A stretch of 64,000 bases of DNA from Streptomyces sp. B1I3 (lineage in GTDB: Bacteria > Actinomycetota > Actinomycetes > Streptomycetales > Streptomycetaceae): the NCBI RefSeq assembly GCF_030816615.1, contig NZ_JAUSYD010000001.1, positions 5,540,501 to 5,604,500 on the forward strand, written 5' to 3'. The position numbers were made by a program, and so were the translations under genes. Positions 44,086 to 55,646 of the stretch are shown in pieces (the first letter of the stretch is position 1; each line of letters begins with the position of its first letter). The notes beneath the pieces are model-generated. The model was not told where the DNA came from. It ran no database searches and saw nothing but the letters and a program-made list of their open reading frames with translations.

Positions 44086-45243
44086 TCAGCGTGCCGAGAA
44101 GGCGTGCACCGTCGTCGAACGGTACGTCTCACCGGGACGCAGCACCGTCGAGGGGAACGACGGCTGGTTGGGGGAGTCGGGGAAGTGCTGCGACTCCAGG
44201 CAGAACGCGTCGCCCTGGCGGTACACCCGGCCCGCGGTGCCCGTCAGCGTGCCGTCGAGGAAGTTGCCGGTGTAGACCTGCATGCCGGGCTCTGTCGTGT
44301 ACATCTTCATCACCCGGCCCGACCCGGGGTCCGTCACGGTCAGCGCGTACTCCGGGCGGGCCGTGATCCCCTTGTCCAGCACGTAGTTGTGGTCGATCCC
44401 CTGTCCGTAGCCGACCTGCTCGTGCGGGGTGCGGACGGCCTCCCCGATGGCGCGGGACCGCCGGAAGTCGAACGGCGTACGGGCCACCGGGGCGAGCTCA
44501 CCCGTCGGGATGAGCGTCGCGCCGACGGGGGTGTAGCGCGACGCCGCGAGTTCCAGCAGATGCCCGTCGACGCTCCCGCTGCCCTCGCCCGCCAGATTGA
44601 AATAGGTGTGGCTGGTCAGGTTGAGGACGGTGGCGCGGTTCGTGGTCGCCGTGTAGTCGATGCGCCACTCCCCCCGGGAGGTGAGGGTGTAGACGACGCG
44701 GACGGCGAGCGCGCCCGGATAGCCGGCCTCGCCGTCCGGGCTGGTCCGGGTCAGGACCAGTCCGGTGTCGCCGCGTTCGGTGAACGGCTTCACGTCCCAG
44801 ACCCGCTTGTCGAAGCCCTGGTCGCCGCCGTGCAGGCTGTTGGGGCCGTCGTTGACCGGCAGTTGGTGCGTGACCCCGTCGAGGGTGAAGCGCCCCTCGG
44901 CGATGCGGTTGCCGTACCGCCCGATCAGCCCGCCGAAGTACGGGGACTTCGCCACGTAGTCCGCGAGGTTGTCGAAGCCGAGCGCGACGTTCGCCGTCCG
45001 GCCCCTGCGGTCGTGGGTCTCCAGGGACTGGACGACGCCTCCCCAGGACAGGACCCTCAGCCGGGTCCCGCCGTTGGCGAGGGTCCAGCGGTGCACCTTC
45101 GTCCCGTCGGCGAGCGTACCGAAGAGCTCCTTGGACGGGGTGCGTCCGGCGGCCGCGGCGTGCGCGGCCGGGGTGCCTGCCGCCACGGCCAGCCCGGCGG
45201 CGGCCGTGGCCGCCAGGACGGTGCGTCTGCTGGTTCCGGTCAT
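44086..45243 (-). CDS. Secreted aldose 1-epimerase
   Basis: This 385-residue mutarotase carries a twin-arginine-like signal (TSRRTVLAATAAAGLAVAAG). The galactose-mutarotase fold has GLIGRYGNRIAEGRF, the catalytic His in NLTSHTYFNLAG, the substrate-binding DHNYVLDKG and the C-terminal catalytic Glu in CLESQHFPDSPN. Export suggests it interconverts sugar anomers outside the cell before uptake. It lies 28 bp after the permease gene of the sugar importer, so it is the last gene of that operon. Confidence 0.93.
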   Translation of the reverse strand: MTGTSRRTVLAATAAAGLAVAAGTPAAHAAAAGRTPSKELFGTLADGTKVHRWTLANGGTRLRVLSWGGVVQSLETHDRRGRTANVALGFDNLADYVAKSPYFGGLIGRYGNRIAEGRFTLDGVTHQLPVNDGPNSLHGGDQGFDKRVWDVKPFTERGDTGLVLTRTSPDGEAGYPGALAVRVVYTLTSRGEWRIDYTATTNRATVLNLTSHTYFNLAGEGSGSVDGHLLELAASRYTPVGATLIPTGELAPVARTPFDFRRSRAIGEAVRTPHEQVGYGQGIDHNYVLDKGITARPEYALTVTDPGSGRVMKMYTTEPGMQVYTGNFLDGTLTGTAGRVYRQGDAFCLESQHFPDSPNQPSFPSTVLRPGETYRSTTVHAFSAR

Positions 45244-45271
45244 GAAACAACTCCTGTTGGAAGAGGGGGTG

Positions 45272-46512
45272 TTACGAGCCGACCTTGCGCTTGTTCCAGA
45301 CGTCGAAGCCGACCGCGGCCAGCAGCACCGCGCCCTTGATGACCTGCTGCCAGTCGGTGCCGATGCCGACGAGGTTCATTCCGTTGTTCAGCACGCCGAG
45401 GACCAGACCACCGACGATCGCGCCGAGGACCGTTCCGACGCCGCCGCTCATCGACGCGCCGCCGATGAACGAGGCGGCGATGGCCTCCAGCTCGAAGTTG
45501 AGGCCGGCCTTGGGCGAGGCCGCGTTGAAGCGGGCGGCGAAGACCAGACCCGCCAGGGCCGCGAGCATGCCCATGTTCAGGAAGACCAGGAAGGTGACCT
45601 TCTTGTCCTTCACGCCCGACAGTTTGGCCGCGGGCAGGTTGCCGCCGATGGCGTAGATGTGCCGGCCGATGATCGCGTTGCGCATCAGGTAGCCGAACCC
45701 GACGACCAGCACGCCGAGGATGAGGAGTACGACCGGGGCGCCCTTGTAGCTGGCGAGCAGCAGCGTGACGACGAGGACGGCCGAGACCAGTGCGACCAGC
45801 TTCAGCAGGAACAGCTTGACCGGCGGCACGTCGAGGGCGAACTCCTGCTGCCGCTTGCGGTCGCGGACCTCCTGCAGCACCACGAAGGCGATCAGGGCGA
45901 AGCCCAGCACCAGCGTGAGGTTGTGGTAGTTGGTGGTGGGGCCGACCTCGGGCAGGAAGCCGTTGGCTATCTCCTGGAGGTCCTTGGGGAACGGGCCGAG
46001 GGTCTGGCCCTTCAGGAAGATCTCCGTCAGACCGCGGAAGAGCAGCATGCCCGCGAGGGTCACGATGAACGACGGTATGCCGAGATAGGCGATGAAGAAC
46101 CCCTGCACCGAGCCCGCGACGGCGCCGATGGCCAGGCAGAGCACCACCGCGAGCGGCCAGGGGAGATCGTGCTCGACCATCAGCACGGCGGCCATCGCGC
46201 CGATGAACGCGGTCAGGGATCCGACCGAGAGGTCGATGTGGCCCGCGATGATGACGAGCATCATGCCGATCGCGAGGATCAGGATGTAGCTGTTCTGCAG
46301 CACCAGGTTGGAGACGTTGCGCGGCAGCAGCAGGTCGCCGTCCGTCCACACCGCGAACAGCACCACGATCAGGCCGAGGGCCATCAGCATGCCGTACTGG
46401 CGCATGTTGCGGCGCATGCCGCCGAGCATCAGTTGCAGCAGGCCGTCGCCGGAGGCCGGTCCGCCTCCGCCGTGCGGCGCGGGGGCCGGGGTCTTGGCGG
46501 TCAGGTCCGTGC

Positions 46513-46516
<4 letters not shown>
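45272..46516 (-). CDS. mmsB: Sugar ABC transporter permease, MmsB/GguB type
   Basis: This 414-residue permease has about ten helices and an extended central cytoplasmic/loop region. The family's [20 protein letters not shown] and the EAA-like [20 protein letters not shown] segments are clear. The size (over 400 residues) and insert distinguish the multiple-monosaccharide MmsB/XylH type from ordinary RbsC. It overlaps the ATPase gene by four bases. Substrates of the family include L-arabinose, D-galactose, D-fucose and D-xylose. Confidence 0.92.
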
Positions 46517-48063
<1,547 letters not shown>

Positions 48064-48095
48064 GGTCTTGCCTTCCAATCCTTGAGGGGGCCCGG

Positions 48096-49205
48096 TTACT
48101 TGAGGTCGTTCTCGGTGTAGTAGCCGCCGTCGACGAGGACCTCCTTGTAGTTGGCCTTGTCGACGCTGACCGGCTGCAGCAGGAACGCGGGGACGACCTT
48201 CGCGCCGTTGTCGTAGGACTTCGTGTCGTTGACCTCGGGCTTCTTGTCGTTCAGGGCCGCGTCGACCATGTTCGAGGCGACCTTGGCGAGCTGGCGCAGG
48301 TCCTTGTAGACGGTCTGCGTCTGCTCGCCCGTGATGATCGACTTCACCGAGGCGACCTCGGCGTCCTGACCGGTGACGACCGGCATCGGCTTGGCCTTGG
48401 AGCCGTAGCCGTCCGACTTCAGGGCGGAGAGGATGCCGATGGAGATGCCGTCGTACGGGGAGAGCACGGCGTCGATCCGGGTGCTGCGGTAGCTGGACGT
48501 CAGCAGGTCGTCCATGCGCTTCTGCGCCGTGCCGCCGTCCCAGCGCAGGGTGGTGACCTGGTTAAGGGCGGTCTGCTTGGACCTGACGACCAGCTCGCCC
48601 TTGGTCACGTAGGGCTGGAGGACGTTCATCGCGCCCTGGAAGAAGTACTTGGTGTTGTTGTCGTCGTTGGATCCGGCGAACAGCTCGATGCTGAAGGGAC
48701 CCTTCTTGCCGTCCTTCAGGCCGAGCTTGTCCACGATGTACGTGCCCTGCAGCTCGCCGACCTTCTCGTTGTCGAACGAGGCGTAGTAGTCGACGTTCTC
48801 CGTGCCGAGGATCAGCCGGTCGTAGGAGATCACCGGGATGTCGGCGTCCTTGGCCTGCTGCAGCACGTTGTTCAGGGACTTGTTGTCGATCGCGGCCACG
48901 ATCAGGGCGTCCACGCCCTGCGTGATCATGTTCTCGATCTGCGAGACCTGCTGGTCCGGGTCGTCCTCGCCGTAGACCAGCTTGGTCTTGTAGCCCTTGG
49001 CCTTCAGTTCCTTCTCGACGTTGGCGCCGTCGGAGATCCAGCGCTCGGAGGACTTGGTCGGCATCGCGACGCCGATGGTGGCGCCGTCGCTGCCGCCCTT
49101 GTCCTCCTCGCTGCCGCCCTCGCCGTTCTGGCCGCAGGCGGTCAGGGCGAGGGCGAGGGAGGCGGCGGAGGCTATGGCGGCGAGTGCGGCTCTGCGGTTG
49201 CGCAT
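48096..49205 (-). CDS. chvE: Sugar-binding lipoprotein, ChvE type
   Basis: This 369-residue lipoprotein has a type II signal with lipobox LTAC (Cys near residue 24). The periplasmic-binding fold opens [20 protein letters not shown] and contains [29 protein letters not shown] and [14 protein letters not shown]. It matches ChvE/multiple-monosaccharide-binding proteins for arabinose, galactose and related sugars. It is the first gene of the importer operon; a TTCCGGAA palindrome is upstream. Confidence 0.94.
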   Translation of the reverse strand: MRNRRAALAAIASAASLALALTACGQNGEGGSEEDKGGSDGATIGVAMPTKSSERWISDGANVEKELKAKGYKTKLVYGEDDPDQQVSQIENMITQGVDALIVAAIDNKSLNNVLQQAKDADIPVISYDRLILGTENVDYYASFDNEKVGELQGTYIVDKLGLKDGKKGPFSIELFAGSNDDNNTKYFFQGAMNVLQPYVTKGELVVRSKQTALNQVTTLRWDGGTAQKRMDDLLTSSYRSTRIDAVLSPYDGISIGILSALKSDGYGSKAKPMPVVTGQDAEVASVKSIITGEQTQTVYKDLRQLAKVASNMVDAALNDKKPEVNDTKSYDNGAKVVPAFLLQPVSVDKANYKEVLVDGGYYTENDLK

Positions 49206-49325
49206 GGTCATCATCCTTGATGTGGGTCAGGGCTCGGTCCGGTGGTGCCTGGCCGCCGAGGGCGGATCGACCGAGAACGGGTGTGTGGGATTGTGCGCGG
49301 CTGTGTCTTTTTTTGGGGGAAGTGT

Positions 49326-49333
49326 TTCCGGAA
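49326..49333. promoter_or_regulatory. TTCCGGAA palindrome upstream of the importer operon
   Basis: The sequence GTTTCCGGAACG is nearly symmetric around TTCCGGAA and lies about 120 bp before the binding-protein start, at the end of the upstream gene. It differs from the bipartite operator of its neighbours. Function is inferred only. Confidence 0.35.
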
Positions 49334-49335
49334 CG

Positions 49336-50319
49336 TTATGACGAGGTTCCGAACCGGCTGAGCGGACCCGGCAGCCGGGTGCCGAGCGGAGCCATGCCCC
49401 CGTCCGCCCCGTGCCGGGCGAGCAGGTCCAGTGCGAGACGGCCGCGTCGCACCCGTTCCTTGGCCGTGGCCAGCGCCAGCTCCCGCAGGTGCCGGCCGTA
49501 CGGGTAGATCCCGGGCGACTTGGAGAGGCCGAACTTCAGGTACAGCGGTGCGCCGCGCCGGACCAGTTCGGCGACCTCGTACATCCGCACGTAGCCGCCG
49601 AGGTCGTCGGGGGCCTCGATGTAGAGGTCCATCGGGGCCCGGGAGACCCGGCGGATCTCCGTGAGCTGGGCGAGCGTCAGGTCGGACGGGATGTTGATCG
49701 AGTCGGCGCCGAGCTGCTCGAACACGGCGTACGAGGCCGGGTTCACCGGCCCGATGAGCGCCGAGACCTTGAACGTGGTGTCCGCGGGCAGGGCGCCCTG
49801 CTCGCGCAGCCGGTGCAGGGTCCACAGCACGCCCTCGTCGGCCACGAGCAGGCACTTCACCCCGAGCCCGGTGGCGCGCAGGGCGTCCTCGACGCAGCCC
49901 GCCAGGGCGTCGTGGCCACGGGATCGCAGCCCGGCGCCACCGGAGTCCGTACGGACCGAGGCGCCGGTGTCCCAGGTGCCGCGCGGCCCGGTGAACAGGC
50001 AGAGTTCGATGTCCCGTTCGGCGCAGCCCTCCACCATTTCGATGATCTCCGCGTCGGTCAGCATCCAGATACCGCTGCCCTGGCTGATGCGGTGGACCGG
50101 GACGTCGAGCCTCGCGGACTCCTTCAGTACGACGCCGAGGGCCTCCGGGCCCTCCACGGACGGCACCTCGGTGCGCCAGCTCCCGCCGTCGGGGAAGGAG
50201 TGCGGGGAGGCGTCGGAGGGCAGCAGGGGCGCCGGACCGAGGCCGAGCGAGGTGAGGACGGCGTCACCGGGGCGGCGGAAGCCGGTGGTACCGGAGGGAG
50301 GGGCAGGGACGTCGTTCAC
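49336..50319 (-). CDS. U32-peptidase-like TIM-barrel protein
   Basis: This 327-residue protein has alternating strands and helices consistent with a TIM barrel. The segments ADSINIPSDLTLAQLTEIRR and YIEAPDDLGGYVRMYEVAEL, then LKFGLSKSPG resemble the U32-peptidase-like proteins found in sugar-acid catabolic gene clusters. No protease motif is certain and enzymatic activity is unknown. The start is GTG 50319. Its own promoter region carries the shared operator, so it is a separate transcription unit within the regulon. Confidence 0.65.
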   Translation of the reverse strand: MNDVPAPPSGTTGFRRPGDAVLTSLGLGPAPLLPSDASPHSFPDGGSWRTEVPSVEGPEALGVVLKESARLDVPVHRISQGSGIWMLTDAEIIEMVEGCAERDIELCLFTGPRGTWDTGASVRTDSGGAGLRSRGHDALAGCVEDALRATGLGVKCLLVADEGVLWTLHRLREQGALPADTTFKVSALIGPVNPASYAVFEQLGADSINIPSDLTLAQLTEIRRVSRAPMDLYIEAPDDLGGYVRMYEVAELVRRGAPLYLKFGLSKSPGIYPYGRHLRELALATAKERVRRGRLALDLLARHGADGGMAPLGTRLPGPLSRFGTSS

Positions 50320-50333
50320 GGCTGGTCCTTCAC

Positions 50334-50361
50334 GTTCGGTATTTCGGACGAAGTTCGGATC
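50334..50361. promoter_or_regulatory. Shared bipartite operator, copy C (U32-like gene)
   Basis: GTTCGGTATTTCG, six bases, GTTCGGATC, 15 bp upstream of the start. It is identical in its first 13 bases and its 19-base pitch to copy B. Confidence 0.7.
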
Positions 50362-50368
50362 TTTGGGA

Positions 50369-50413
50369 GTACACCGGTACGGAGGCGGTCAGGTCGCCGC
50401 CGTACCGGTGTAC
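50369..50413. terminator. Hairpin terminator after the dehydratase/dehydrogenase operon
   Basis: A perfect 14-bp stem (GTACACCGGTACGG and complement) lies between the dehydrogenase stop and the shared operator of the next gene. Confidence 0.75.
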
Positions 50414-50430
50414 GGATCAGGGCGGACCCG

Positions 50431-51450
50431 TCACGGACGCAGCAGCACCTTCCCGGTCTCCGGACCTCCGGCGCCGACGAGCGCGACGGCCTCGGCGAAC
50501 CGCTCCAGCGGGAACTCGTGGGTGATCAGCGGGGCCGGGTCGAGCAGTCCGGCCGCGAACGCCCGCACCGCGTACGACCAGGCCGACGACGGGGCGCCGA
50601 AGACGCTGCGCACCGTGAGCTGGTTCAGGGACAGGTGCACCGGATCGATGCCCACGGCCCCCGGGGTGAACATCCCGGTGAGGATCACCCGCCCGCCGCG
50701 CCGTGCCAGCAGACAGGCGTCGGCCGCGGTGGAAGGGGCGCCGGCGGTCTCCACGACCAGGTCGTACCGGCCCCGGACCCCCTCGGCCTCCTCGGGACTC
50801 CGGGCCTCGCCCGCCCCGAAGTCCAGGGCCTGGGAGGCCCGCGTGCCGCGCGGGTCGATCACGGTGAGCTCGGCCGGTGACACGGCGGCCAGCAACTGGA
50901 CCGCGAGCAGCCCGAGCGTCCCGGCTCCGACCACCGCGATCCGCTCGCCCGGCTCGGGTGCCCCCGCCCGCACCGCCGCAGCGATCACCGCGGCCGGCTC
51001 CAGCAGGGCGGCGGCCCGCAGGTCCGCGTCGTCGGGGAGCGGGTGCAGCAGCCGGGCCGGCACCACCACATGGTCGGCGAACGCGCCGGGCCGGGTGAAC
51101 CCCGTCTCCTCGTACCCCGCCGTGCACAGGGACGTCTCCCCGCACCGGCACCGCTCGCAGGACCCACAGGCGCGGAAGCCCTCGGCGACCGTGCGCCGGC
51201 CGGTGAGCGCGGGATCGACGCCCTCGCCCACGGCGTCGACGGTCCCCGACCACTCGTGACCGGGCACCACGGGATACCGCACGTAGGCCGCGTCGCGGTG
51301 GCCGTCGTACACCTCGCGGTCGCTCATGCAGATTCCGGCCGCGGCGACCCGCACCCGGACCTCACCGGGTCCGGGCTCCGGGAGGCCGTCCTCGATCAGC
51401 CGGTGGCTGCCGGGCCGGTCGATGACCAGCGAACGCGAGACCGTGCTCAC
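50431..51450 (-). CDS. Zinc-dependent alcohol/polyol dehydrogenase (MDR)
   Basis: This 339-residue dehydrogenase has catalytic zinc ligands Cys41 (AAGICMSD), His65 and Glu66 (VPGHEWSG). The four structural Cys are in CGSCERCRCGETSLC, and the nucleotide loop is AVVGAGTLGLLAV. It belongs with sorbitol/L-threonine/galactitol-type MDR enzymes. GTG 51450 overlaps the dehydratase stop (GTGA). It probably oxidises a hydroxyl of the sugar or sugar acid processed by the dehydratase; the substrate is not determined. Confidence 0.92.
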   Translation of the reverse strand: MSTVSRSLVIDRPGSHRLIEDGLPEPGPGEVRVRVAAAGICMSDREVYDGHRDAAYVRYPVVPGHEWSGTVDAVGEGVDPALTGRRTVAEGFRACGSCERCRCGETSLCTAGYEETGFTRPGAFADHVVVPARLLHPLPDDADLRAAALLEPAAVIAAAVRAGAPEPGERIAVVGAGTLGLLAVQLLAAVSPAELTVIDPRGTRASQALDFGAGEARSPEEAEGVRGRYDLVVETAGAPSTAADACLLARRGGRVILTGMFTPGAVGIDPVHLSLNQLTVRSVFGAPSSAWSYAVRAFAAGLLDPAPLITHEFPLERFAEAVALVGAGGPETGKVLLRP

Positions 51451-52601
51451 TTGGGCTGCCTCTTCTCCCAGCCGTCCGCCCACAGGTCGAACCGCGCCTG
51501 CTGCTGCGGGAACTCCGCTGCGGCGTCCACGTCCAGCTCCACACCCAGCCCGGGGGCGTGGGAGAGCTCGAAACAGCCGGTCGCGGGGTCGACCTGGGGC
51601 GCGCCCTTGACGACCTTCTTGATGTCGGCGTCCGCGAAGTCGTTGAAGTGCTCGAGGATCTTGAAGTTCGGTGTGCAGCCGGCGAGCTGGAGGCTGGCCG
51701 CCGTCAGGACCGAACCACCCACGTTGTGCGGGGCGATCAGCGTGTAGTGGGTCTCGGCGGTGGCGGCGAGCTTGCGGGTCTCCAGGATGCCGCCGATGTG
51801 GCCGAGGTCCGGCTGGATGATGTCGGCGGCCTGCGACTCGAAGAGCTCGCGGAACTCGATGCGGTCGTGGATGCGCTCACCCGTCGCGATCGGCAGGTCG
51901 ACCTTCTCCGCGACCTTGCTCAGCGCCTTGAGGTTCTCCGGCGGCACCGGCTCCTCCAGCCACGCCGGCGTGAACGGTGCCATCTCGCGTGCGATCCGCA
52001 CCGCCGTCGACGGGCTGAACCGCCCGTGCATCTCCAGCATCAGCTCGGTGTCGGGGCCGATGGCGTCGCGCACGGCCTCGATGAGGGACACGGCGTAGCG
52101 GGTCTCCTCCTGGCCCAGCTCGAAGTGGCCCGTACCGAAGGGGTCGATCTTCAGTGCCCGGTATCCGCGCTCGACGACTCCCTGCGCCGCCTTGTGGTAG
52201 GCCTCCGGAGTGCGCTCCGTGGTGTACCAGCCGTTGGCGTACGCCTTGACCCGGTCGGTGACCTTCCCGCCGAGCAGCTCCCAGACGGGGACGCCGAGCG
52301 CCTTGCCCTTGATGTCCCAGCAGGCCATCTCGATGACCGCGATGCCGGACATCACGATCTCGCCGGCCCGCCCGTAGTCGCCGTACTTCATCCGGCGGAC
52401 GAGGTCCTCGATCGCGAACGGGTCGGATCCGGTGATGTGGTTGGCGGATGCCTCCCGCAGGTACCCGAGCAGTGCGTCCGTGCGCCCGAGCATCCGTGTT
52501 TCGCCGACCCCGGTGAGGCCCTCATCGGTGTGCACCTGGACATAGGTGAGATTGCGCCAGGGCGTGCCCACGACATGCGTGCTGATTCCGGTGATACGCA
52601 C
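51447..52601 (-). CDS. Enolase-superfamily sugar-acid dehydratase (DgoD-like, MR/MLE)
   Basis: This 384-residue enzyme has the mandelate-racemase-type capping domain and barrel. Likely catalytic and metal residues are Lys151 (ALKIDPFG), Glu190 with His192 (LEMHGRFS), Glu217 (LEEPVP), Glu242 (GERIHDR), Asp265 (QPDLGHIGG) and His292 (APHNVGG). The wording is closest to D-galactonate dehydratase-like enzymes. I cannot tell galactonate from arabinonate, fuconate or similar acids. GTG 52601 follows AGAGAGG. It leads the two-gene operon with the dehydrogenase, with the shared operator upstream. Confidence 0.9.
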   Translation of the reverse strand: MRITGISTHVVGTPWRNLTYVQVHTDEGLTGVGETRMLGRTDALLGYLREASANHITGSDPFAIEDLVRRMKYGDYGRAGEIVMSGIAVIEMACWDIKGKALGVPVWELLGGKVTDRVKAYANGWYTTERTPEAYHKAAQGVVERGYRALKIDPFGTGHFELGQEETRYAVSLIEAVRDAIGPDTELMLEMHGRFSPSTAVRIAREMAPFTPAWLEEPVPPENLKALSKVAEKVDLPIATGERIHDRIEFRELFESQAADIIQPDLGHIGGILETRKLAATAETHYTLIAPHNVGGSVLTAASLQLAGCTPNFKILEHFNDFADADIKKVVKGAPQVDPATGCFELSHAPGLGVELDVDAAAEFPQQQARFDLWADGWEKRQPK

Positions 52602-52620
52602 GGATGTTGCCTCTCTGCGT

Positions 52621-52648
52621 GTTCGGTATTTCGTCACTCGTTCGAAAT
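52621..52648. promoter_or_regulatory. Shared bipartite operator, copy B (dehydratase operon)
   Basis: GTTCGGTATTTCG, six bases, GTTCGAAAT, 20 bp upstream of the dehydratase start. It is the best-conserved partner of copy C. Confidence 0.7.
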
Positions 52649-52713
52649 GCTGGCGTGACGGTAATGACGAGCCCGGGGACGTGTCAATGGTTCGCGCAAG
52701 TACGCTGGCGCCC

Positions 52714-53508
52714 ATGAGTGATCTCGGGGCGGGTTTCGGTTACTTGGTAAAGGGACAGCGGTGGGTCCTCGGACACGGCCGGTGGCTCGGACTCGGCCTG
52801 CTGCCGGGGCTCATCACCCTCGTCCTGTACACGGGCGCGCTGGTCGGACTCGGATACGGAGCCGACGACTTCGTCGCCTGGGCCACCCCGTTCGCCGACG
52901 ACTGGTCCTCCCCGTGGGCGGGGCTCCTGCGCAACACGCTCGTCGTCCTGGTCTTCGTCCTCGGGCTGTTCCTCGCGGTGATCACCTTCACCGCCGTGAC
53001 CCTGCTGGTCGGCCAGCCCTTCTACGAGTCCCTCTCCGAGGAGGTCGACCGCAGCGAGGGCGGTGAGGTGCCCGAGTCGGGGCTGCCGCTCTGGCGCGAA
53101 CTGTGGATCTCCGCCCGCGACTCCGTCCGCATCCTGCTGCGCGTCGCGCTGTACGGCGTCCTGCTCTTCGCCCTGGGGTTCGTCCCCGTCATCGGCCAGA
53201 CCGCCGTTCCCGCGCTCGGCTTCTGCGTCTCCGGCTACTTCCTCTGCGAGGAACTCACGGCGGTCGCCCTCCAGCGCCGGGGCATGGTCCTGAAGGACCG
53301 GCTGGCCCTGCTGCGCGGACGCCGGACCGCGGTACTCGGCTTCGGCGTGCCGCTCGCCCTCGCCTTCCTCGTCCCCTTCGTCGCCGTGTTCCTGATGCCG
53401 GGCGCCGTCGCCGGGGCCACGCTGCTCGCCCGCGACCTGACGGAACCGCCCGGGGCCGCCCCGGAACCGGCCCCGTCGTCGCCCTACACCCTGCACAAGG
53501 AACGATGA
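52714..53508 (+). CDS. EI24-domain integral membrane protein
   Basis: This 264-residue membrane protein has about five helices. It opens MSDLGAGFGYLVKGQRWVLG and has GQPFYESLSEEVDRSEGG between helices 2 and 3, the family's most conserved loop. The EI24/CysZ-like family is widespread in actinobacteria; sulfate transport is proven only for CysZ and is not implied here. ATG 52714 was chosen because the longer frame runs through the promoter of the divergent operon. Confidence 0.85.
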   Translation: MSDLGAGFGYLVKGQRWVLGHGRWLGLGLLPGLITLVLYTGALVGLGYGADDFVAWATPFADDWSSPWAGLLRNTLVVLVFVLGLFLAVITFTAVTLLVGQPFYESLSEEVDRSEGGEVPESGLPLWRELWISARDSVRILLRVALYGVLLFALGFVPVIGQTAVPALGFCVSGYFLCEELTAVALQRRGMVLKDRLALLRGRRTAVLGFGVPLALAFLVPFVAVFLMPGAVAGATLLARDLTEPPGAAPEPAPSSPYTLHKER

Positions 53509-53533
53509 GGCCGACGGGGCGAGCCGGCTGAGG

Positions 53534-53569
53534 GCCCTGCCGCCGGACCGGCCGGTCCGGCGGCAGGGC
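53534..53569. terminator. Perfect 36-bp palindrome between convergent genes
   Basis: An 18-bp arm with no separate loop (cruciform-type) lies between the EI24 and amino-oxidase stop codons. It acts as a bidirectional terminator. Confidence 0.85.
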
Positions 53570-53574
53570 GCCGG

Positions 53575-55500
53575 TCAGGCGCCGTGGACCTCCAGTGCGA
53601 CCCTGACCGCGGACTCCAGGGCCCCCTCGATCCAGGCCGGCTTGACCGAGGTGTGGCAGCCGGCGAAGTGCAGCGGTCCCTCCGGGGTGCGCACATCGGG
53701 GAAGAGTTCGGTGTGCTGGCCCGGCAGGAGGACCGACGCCTCGCCGTACGCGTAGGGGTCGCGCATCCACGACTGGGTGCGGCCCACGCCCGTGTAGAAG
53801 ACCTCCACGCGCTGCCCGTACACGTCCTGGACGCCGCCCAGGGTGCGCGGGTAGCGCTCGTCGTCGTCCAGGGAGTCCCACTTCAGGGCGTCGTCGGCCC
53901 AGCTGTACGACGCGAGGAGCACCCCGCCCGCGCTGCCCTCGACCGGGTGCGACGGCTGGTACATGAAGCGGTTGGGGTTGTCGGTCACCGATCCGCCGCC
54001 GATGACGCGCGCCGCCTCGGGCTGGTCGCGTGCGGTGGCCCGGCAGGCCGCGTAGTGCACCCGCTGGCCGGGTGGGACGTGGCCGCGGGGCACGGACGGA
54101 TGGGCGCCGAGCAGGGAACCGTCGGCCGGGGCCCTGCCGAGGCGGTAGGCGTCGTACAGGCCGGGGCGCACGGCCTCCAGCTCCCGCTTCCAGTCCGCCT
54201 CGTCGAACTCCCACCAGCGGCGGCTGAACTCGAGCAGCACCTTGGTCGCCGCGTCGTAGTGGACCTCGGTGATCGCACGCCGCTTCCCGTACGACAGCGC
54301 CGGGGAGACCGGGATGTGCCGCAGCCCGGAGAACGGCACCGTGATGACGGCCCGGTCCCCGGTGAACGTCTCGCGCACCACGGGGCCTCCGCGCCCCTCG
54401 GAGACCGTCTCGACACGCACTCCGTCCTTGTCGTGGGTGATACGGGTGGCACGGCGGTCCAGACGCACCAGGTCGTCGACGCGTGCGTACATCGCGTCGA
54501 CGAGCGTGGCGGTGCCGTCGGGAAGCTCGAAGAACGCGGTGGCCGGACTGATCAGGGAGGCACCGATGAAGCTGTGGACGAAAGCGAGATGGAGCCGTGA
54601 GGTCATGTTCTCGACGGTGCCGATGAGGTCGACGGTGCGCACGTCGAGCTTGGCGGCCTCGGTCAGGTAGCGGAACATCGACCAGTGTCCGTACCGCTGG
54701 ATCACCGTCGCCCATCCCTCGACGAGCGCGCTGCCCTCCTTGCCCTCGATCTCCTCCCGCACGGGGGCGAAGGCGTCCCGGACGATCTGCGAGGCGGGGA
54801 CGTTCTCGAAGCGCGCGGGGACCCCGAAGGAGCGGTTGACCGCCTGCGGCCTGGCCGCGTAGTCGGCTCGGCGCACACGGACGCCGTTGACGTGGATCCA
54901 GGTGCGGTTGGCGGGGCGGCCTTCACCGTCCACATCGACCAGGTGGAAGCGCCGGCGCTTCAGCCCGAAACCGTCGATCAGCCCGGTGACCAGCGGATGA
55001 CTGTCCGGAATCCGCATCGCGCCGGCCTCGGCGTACTGCTTCGGGTCCGCGAAGGGCGGCTCCGCCTCCTCGTGCCCACCGGCCCGGAAGGTCTTGATGC
55101 GGCCGCCGACCCGGTTGCCGTTGGCCTCGATCACGGTGACCGTGTGCCCGGCCTCACGCAGGAGGTGGGCGGCGGTCAGCCCCGCCGGGCCGGCGCCGAC
55201 GACCAGCACCCGCCGGCGCGCCGCCCGGGTGCGCGGCAGGCCCTTGTCCAGCAGCACCTCGCGGTAACGCGGAACCAGCGGGCGGTCGTTCTCGTCCCGT
55301 ACGAGGATCGCGCGGGCCACCGTCAGGCAGGCGTCCCATTCGGGGCCGGCGGCCGGAGCGAGTGGGGCGGCCGGCACCGCCCGCGCGGGAGCGGCCGGGG
55401 CGGCAGCCACGGCCAGGGCCGCGGCACCCGCGGTGGCACCGGAGAGCACCGTGCGGCGGGAAGGCAGTACGGGCGACGCTTCGTCAGTGGGTGAAGTCAT
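53575..55500 (-). CDS. L-amino-acid oxidase-like flavin amine oxidase, Tat-exported
   Basis: This flavoenzyme of about 641 residues has a twin-arginine signal ([17 protein letters not shown]). The FAD-binding loop is [19 protein letters not shown], with [14 protein letters not shown] following. The substrate domain and the C-terminal FAD motif [20 protein letters not shown] match amine/L-amino-acid oxidases. The likely reaction is oxidative deamination of amino acids with H2O2 release outside the cell. ATG 55500 was chosen over 55509 on spacing to AGGGTG. Confidence 0.9.
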   Translation of the reverse strand: MTSPTDEASPVLPSRRTVLSGATAGAAALAVAAAPAAPARAVPAAPLAPAAGPEWDACLTVARAILVRDENDRPLVPRYREVLLDKGLPRTRAARRRVLVVGAGPAGLTAAHLLREAGHTVTVIEANGNRVGGRIKTFRAGGHEEAEPPFADPKQYAEAGAMRIPDSHPLVTGLIDGFGLKRRRFHLVDVDGEGRPANRTWIHVNGVRVRRADYAARPQAVNRSFGVPARFENVPASQIVRDAFAPVREEIEGKEGSALVEGWATVIQRYGHWSMFRYLTEAAKLDVRTVDLIGTVENMTSRLHLAFVHSFIGASLISPATAFFELPDGTATLVDAMYARVDDLVRLDRRATRITHDKDGVRVETVSEGRGGPVVRETFTGDRAVITVPFSGLRHIPVSPALSYGKRRAITEVHYDAATKVLLEFSRRWWEFDEADWKRELEAVRPGLYDAYRLGRAPADGSLLGAHPSVPRGHVPPGQRVHYAACRATARDQPEAARVIGGGSVTDNPNRFMYQPSHPVEGSAGGVLLASYSWADDALKWDSLDDDERYPRTLGGVQDVYGQRVEVFYTGVGRTQSWMRDPYAYGEASVLLPGQHTELFPDVRTPEGPLHFAGCHTSVKPAWIEGALESAVRVALEVHGA

Positions 55501-55646
55501 GATGATCACCCTGCTGCGCCATACGGGTCGGCGGCCCGCCGGACGCGCCGCCGCCGCCGGGAATCACCCACCAGTGCTTTTGTCTGTCCGGTGTTGACGC
55601 CGGTCCCCGGGCGGGGACCGGAGGCGGTGGACCACCGGCCCGGCGG

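Noticed and set aside
42291-44132. A 613-codon minus-strand frame
   Set aside because: Antisense to the arabinofuranosidase; no motifs.
52714-53508. Naming the EI24 protein CysZ sulfate transporter
   Set aside because: Only the broad domain is recognisable; no sulfur genes are near.
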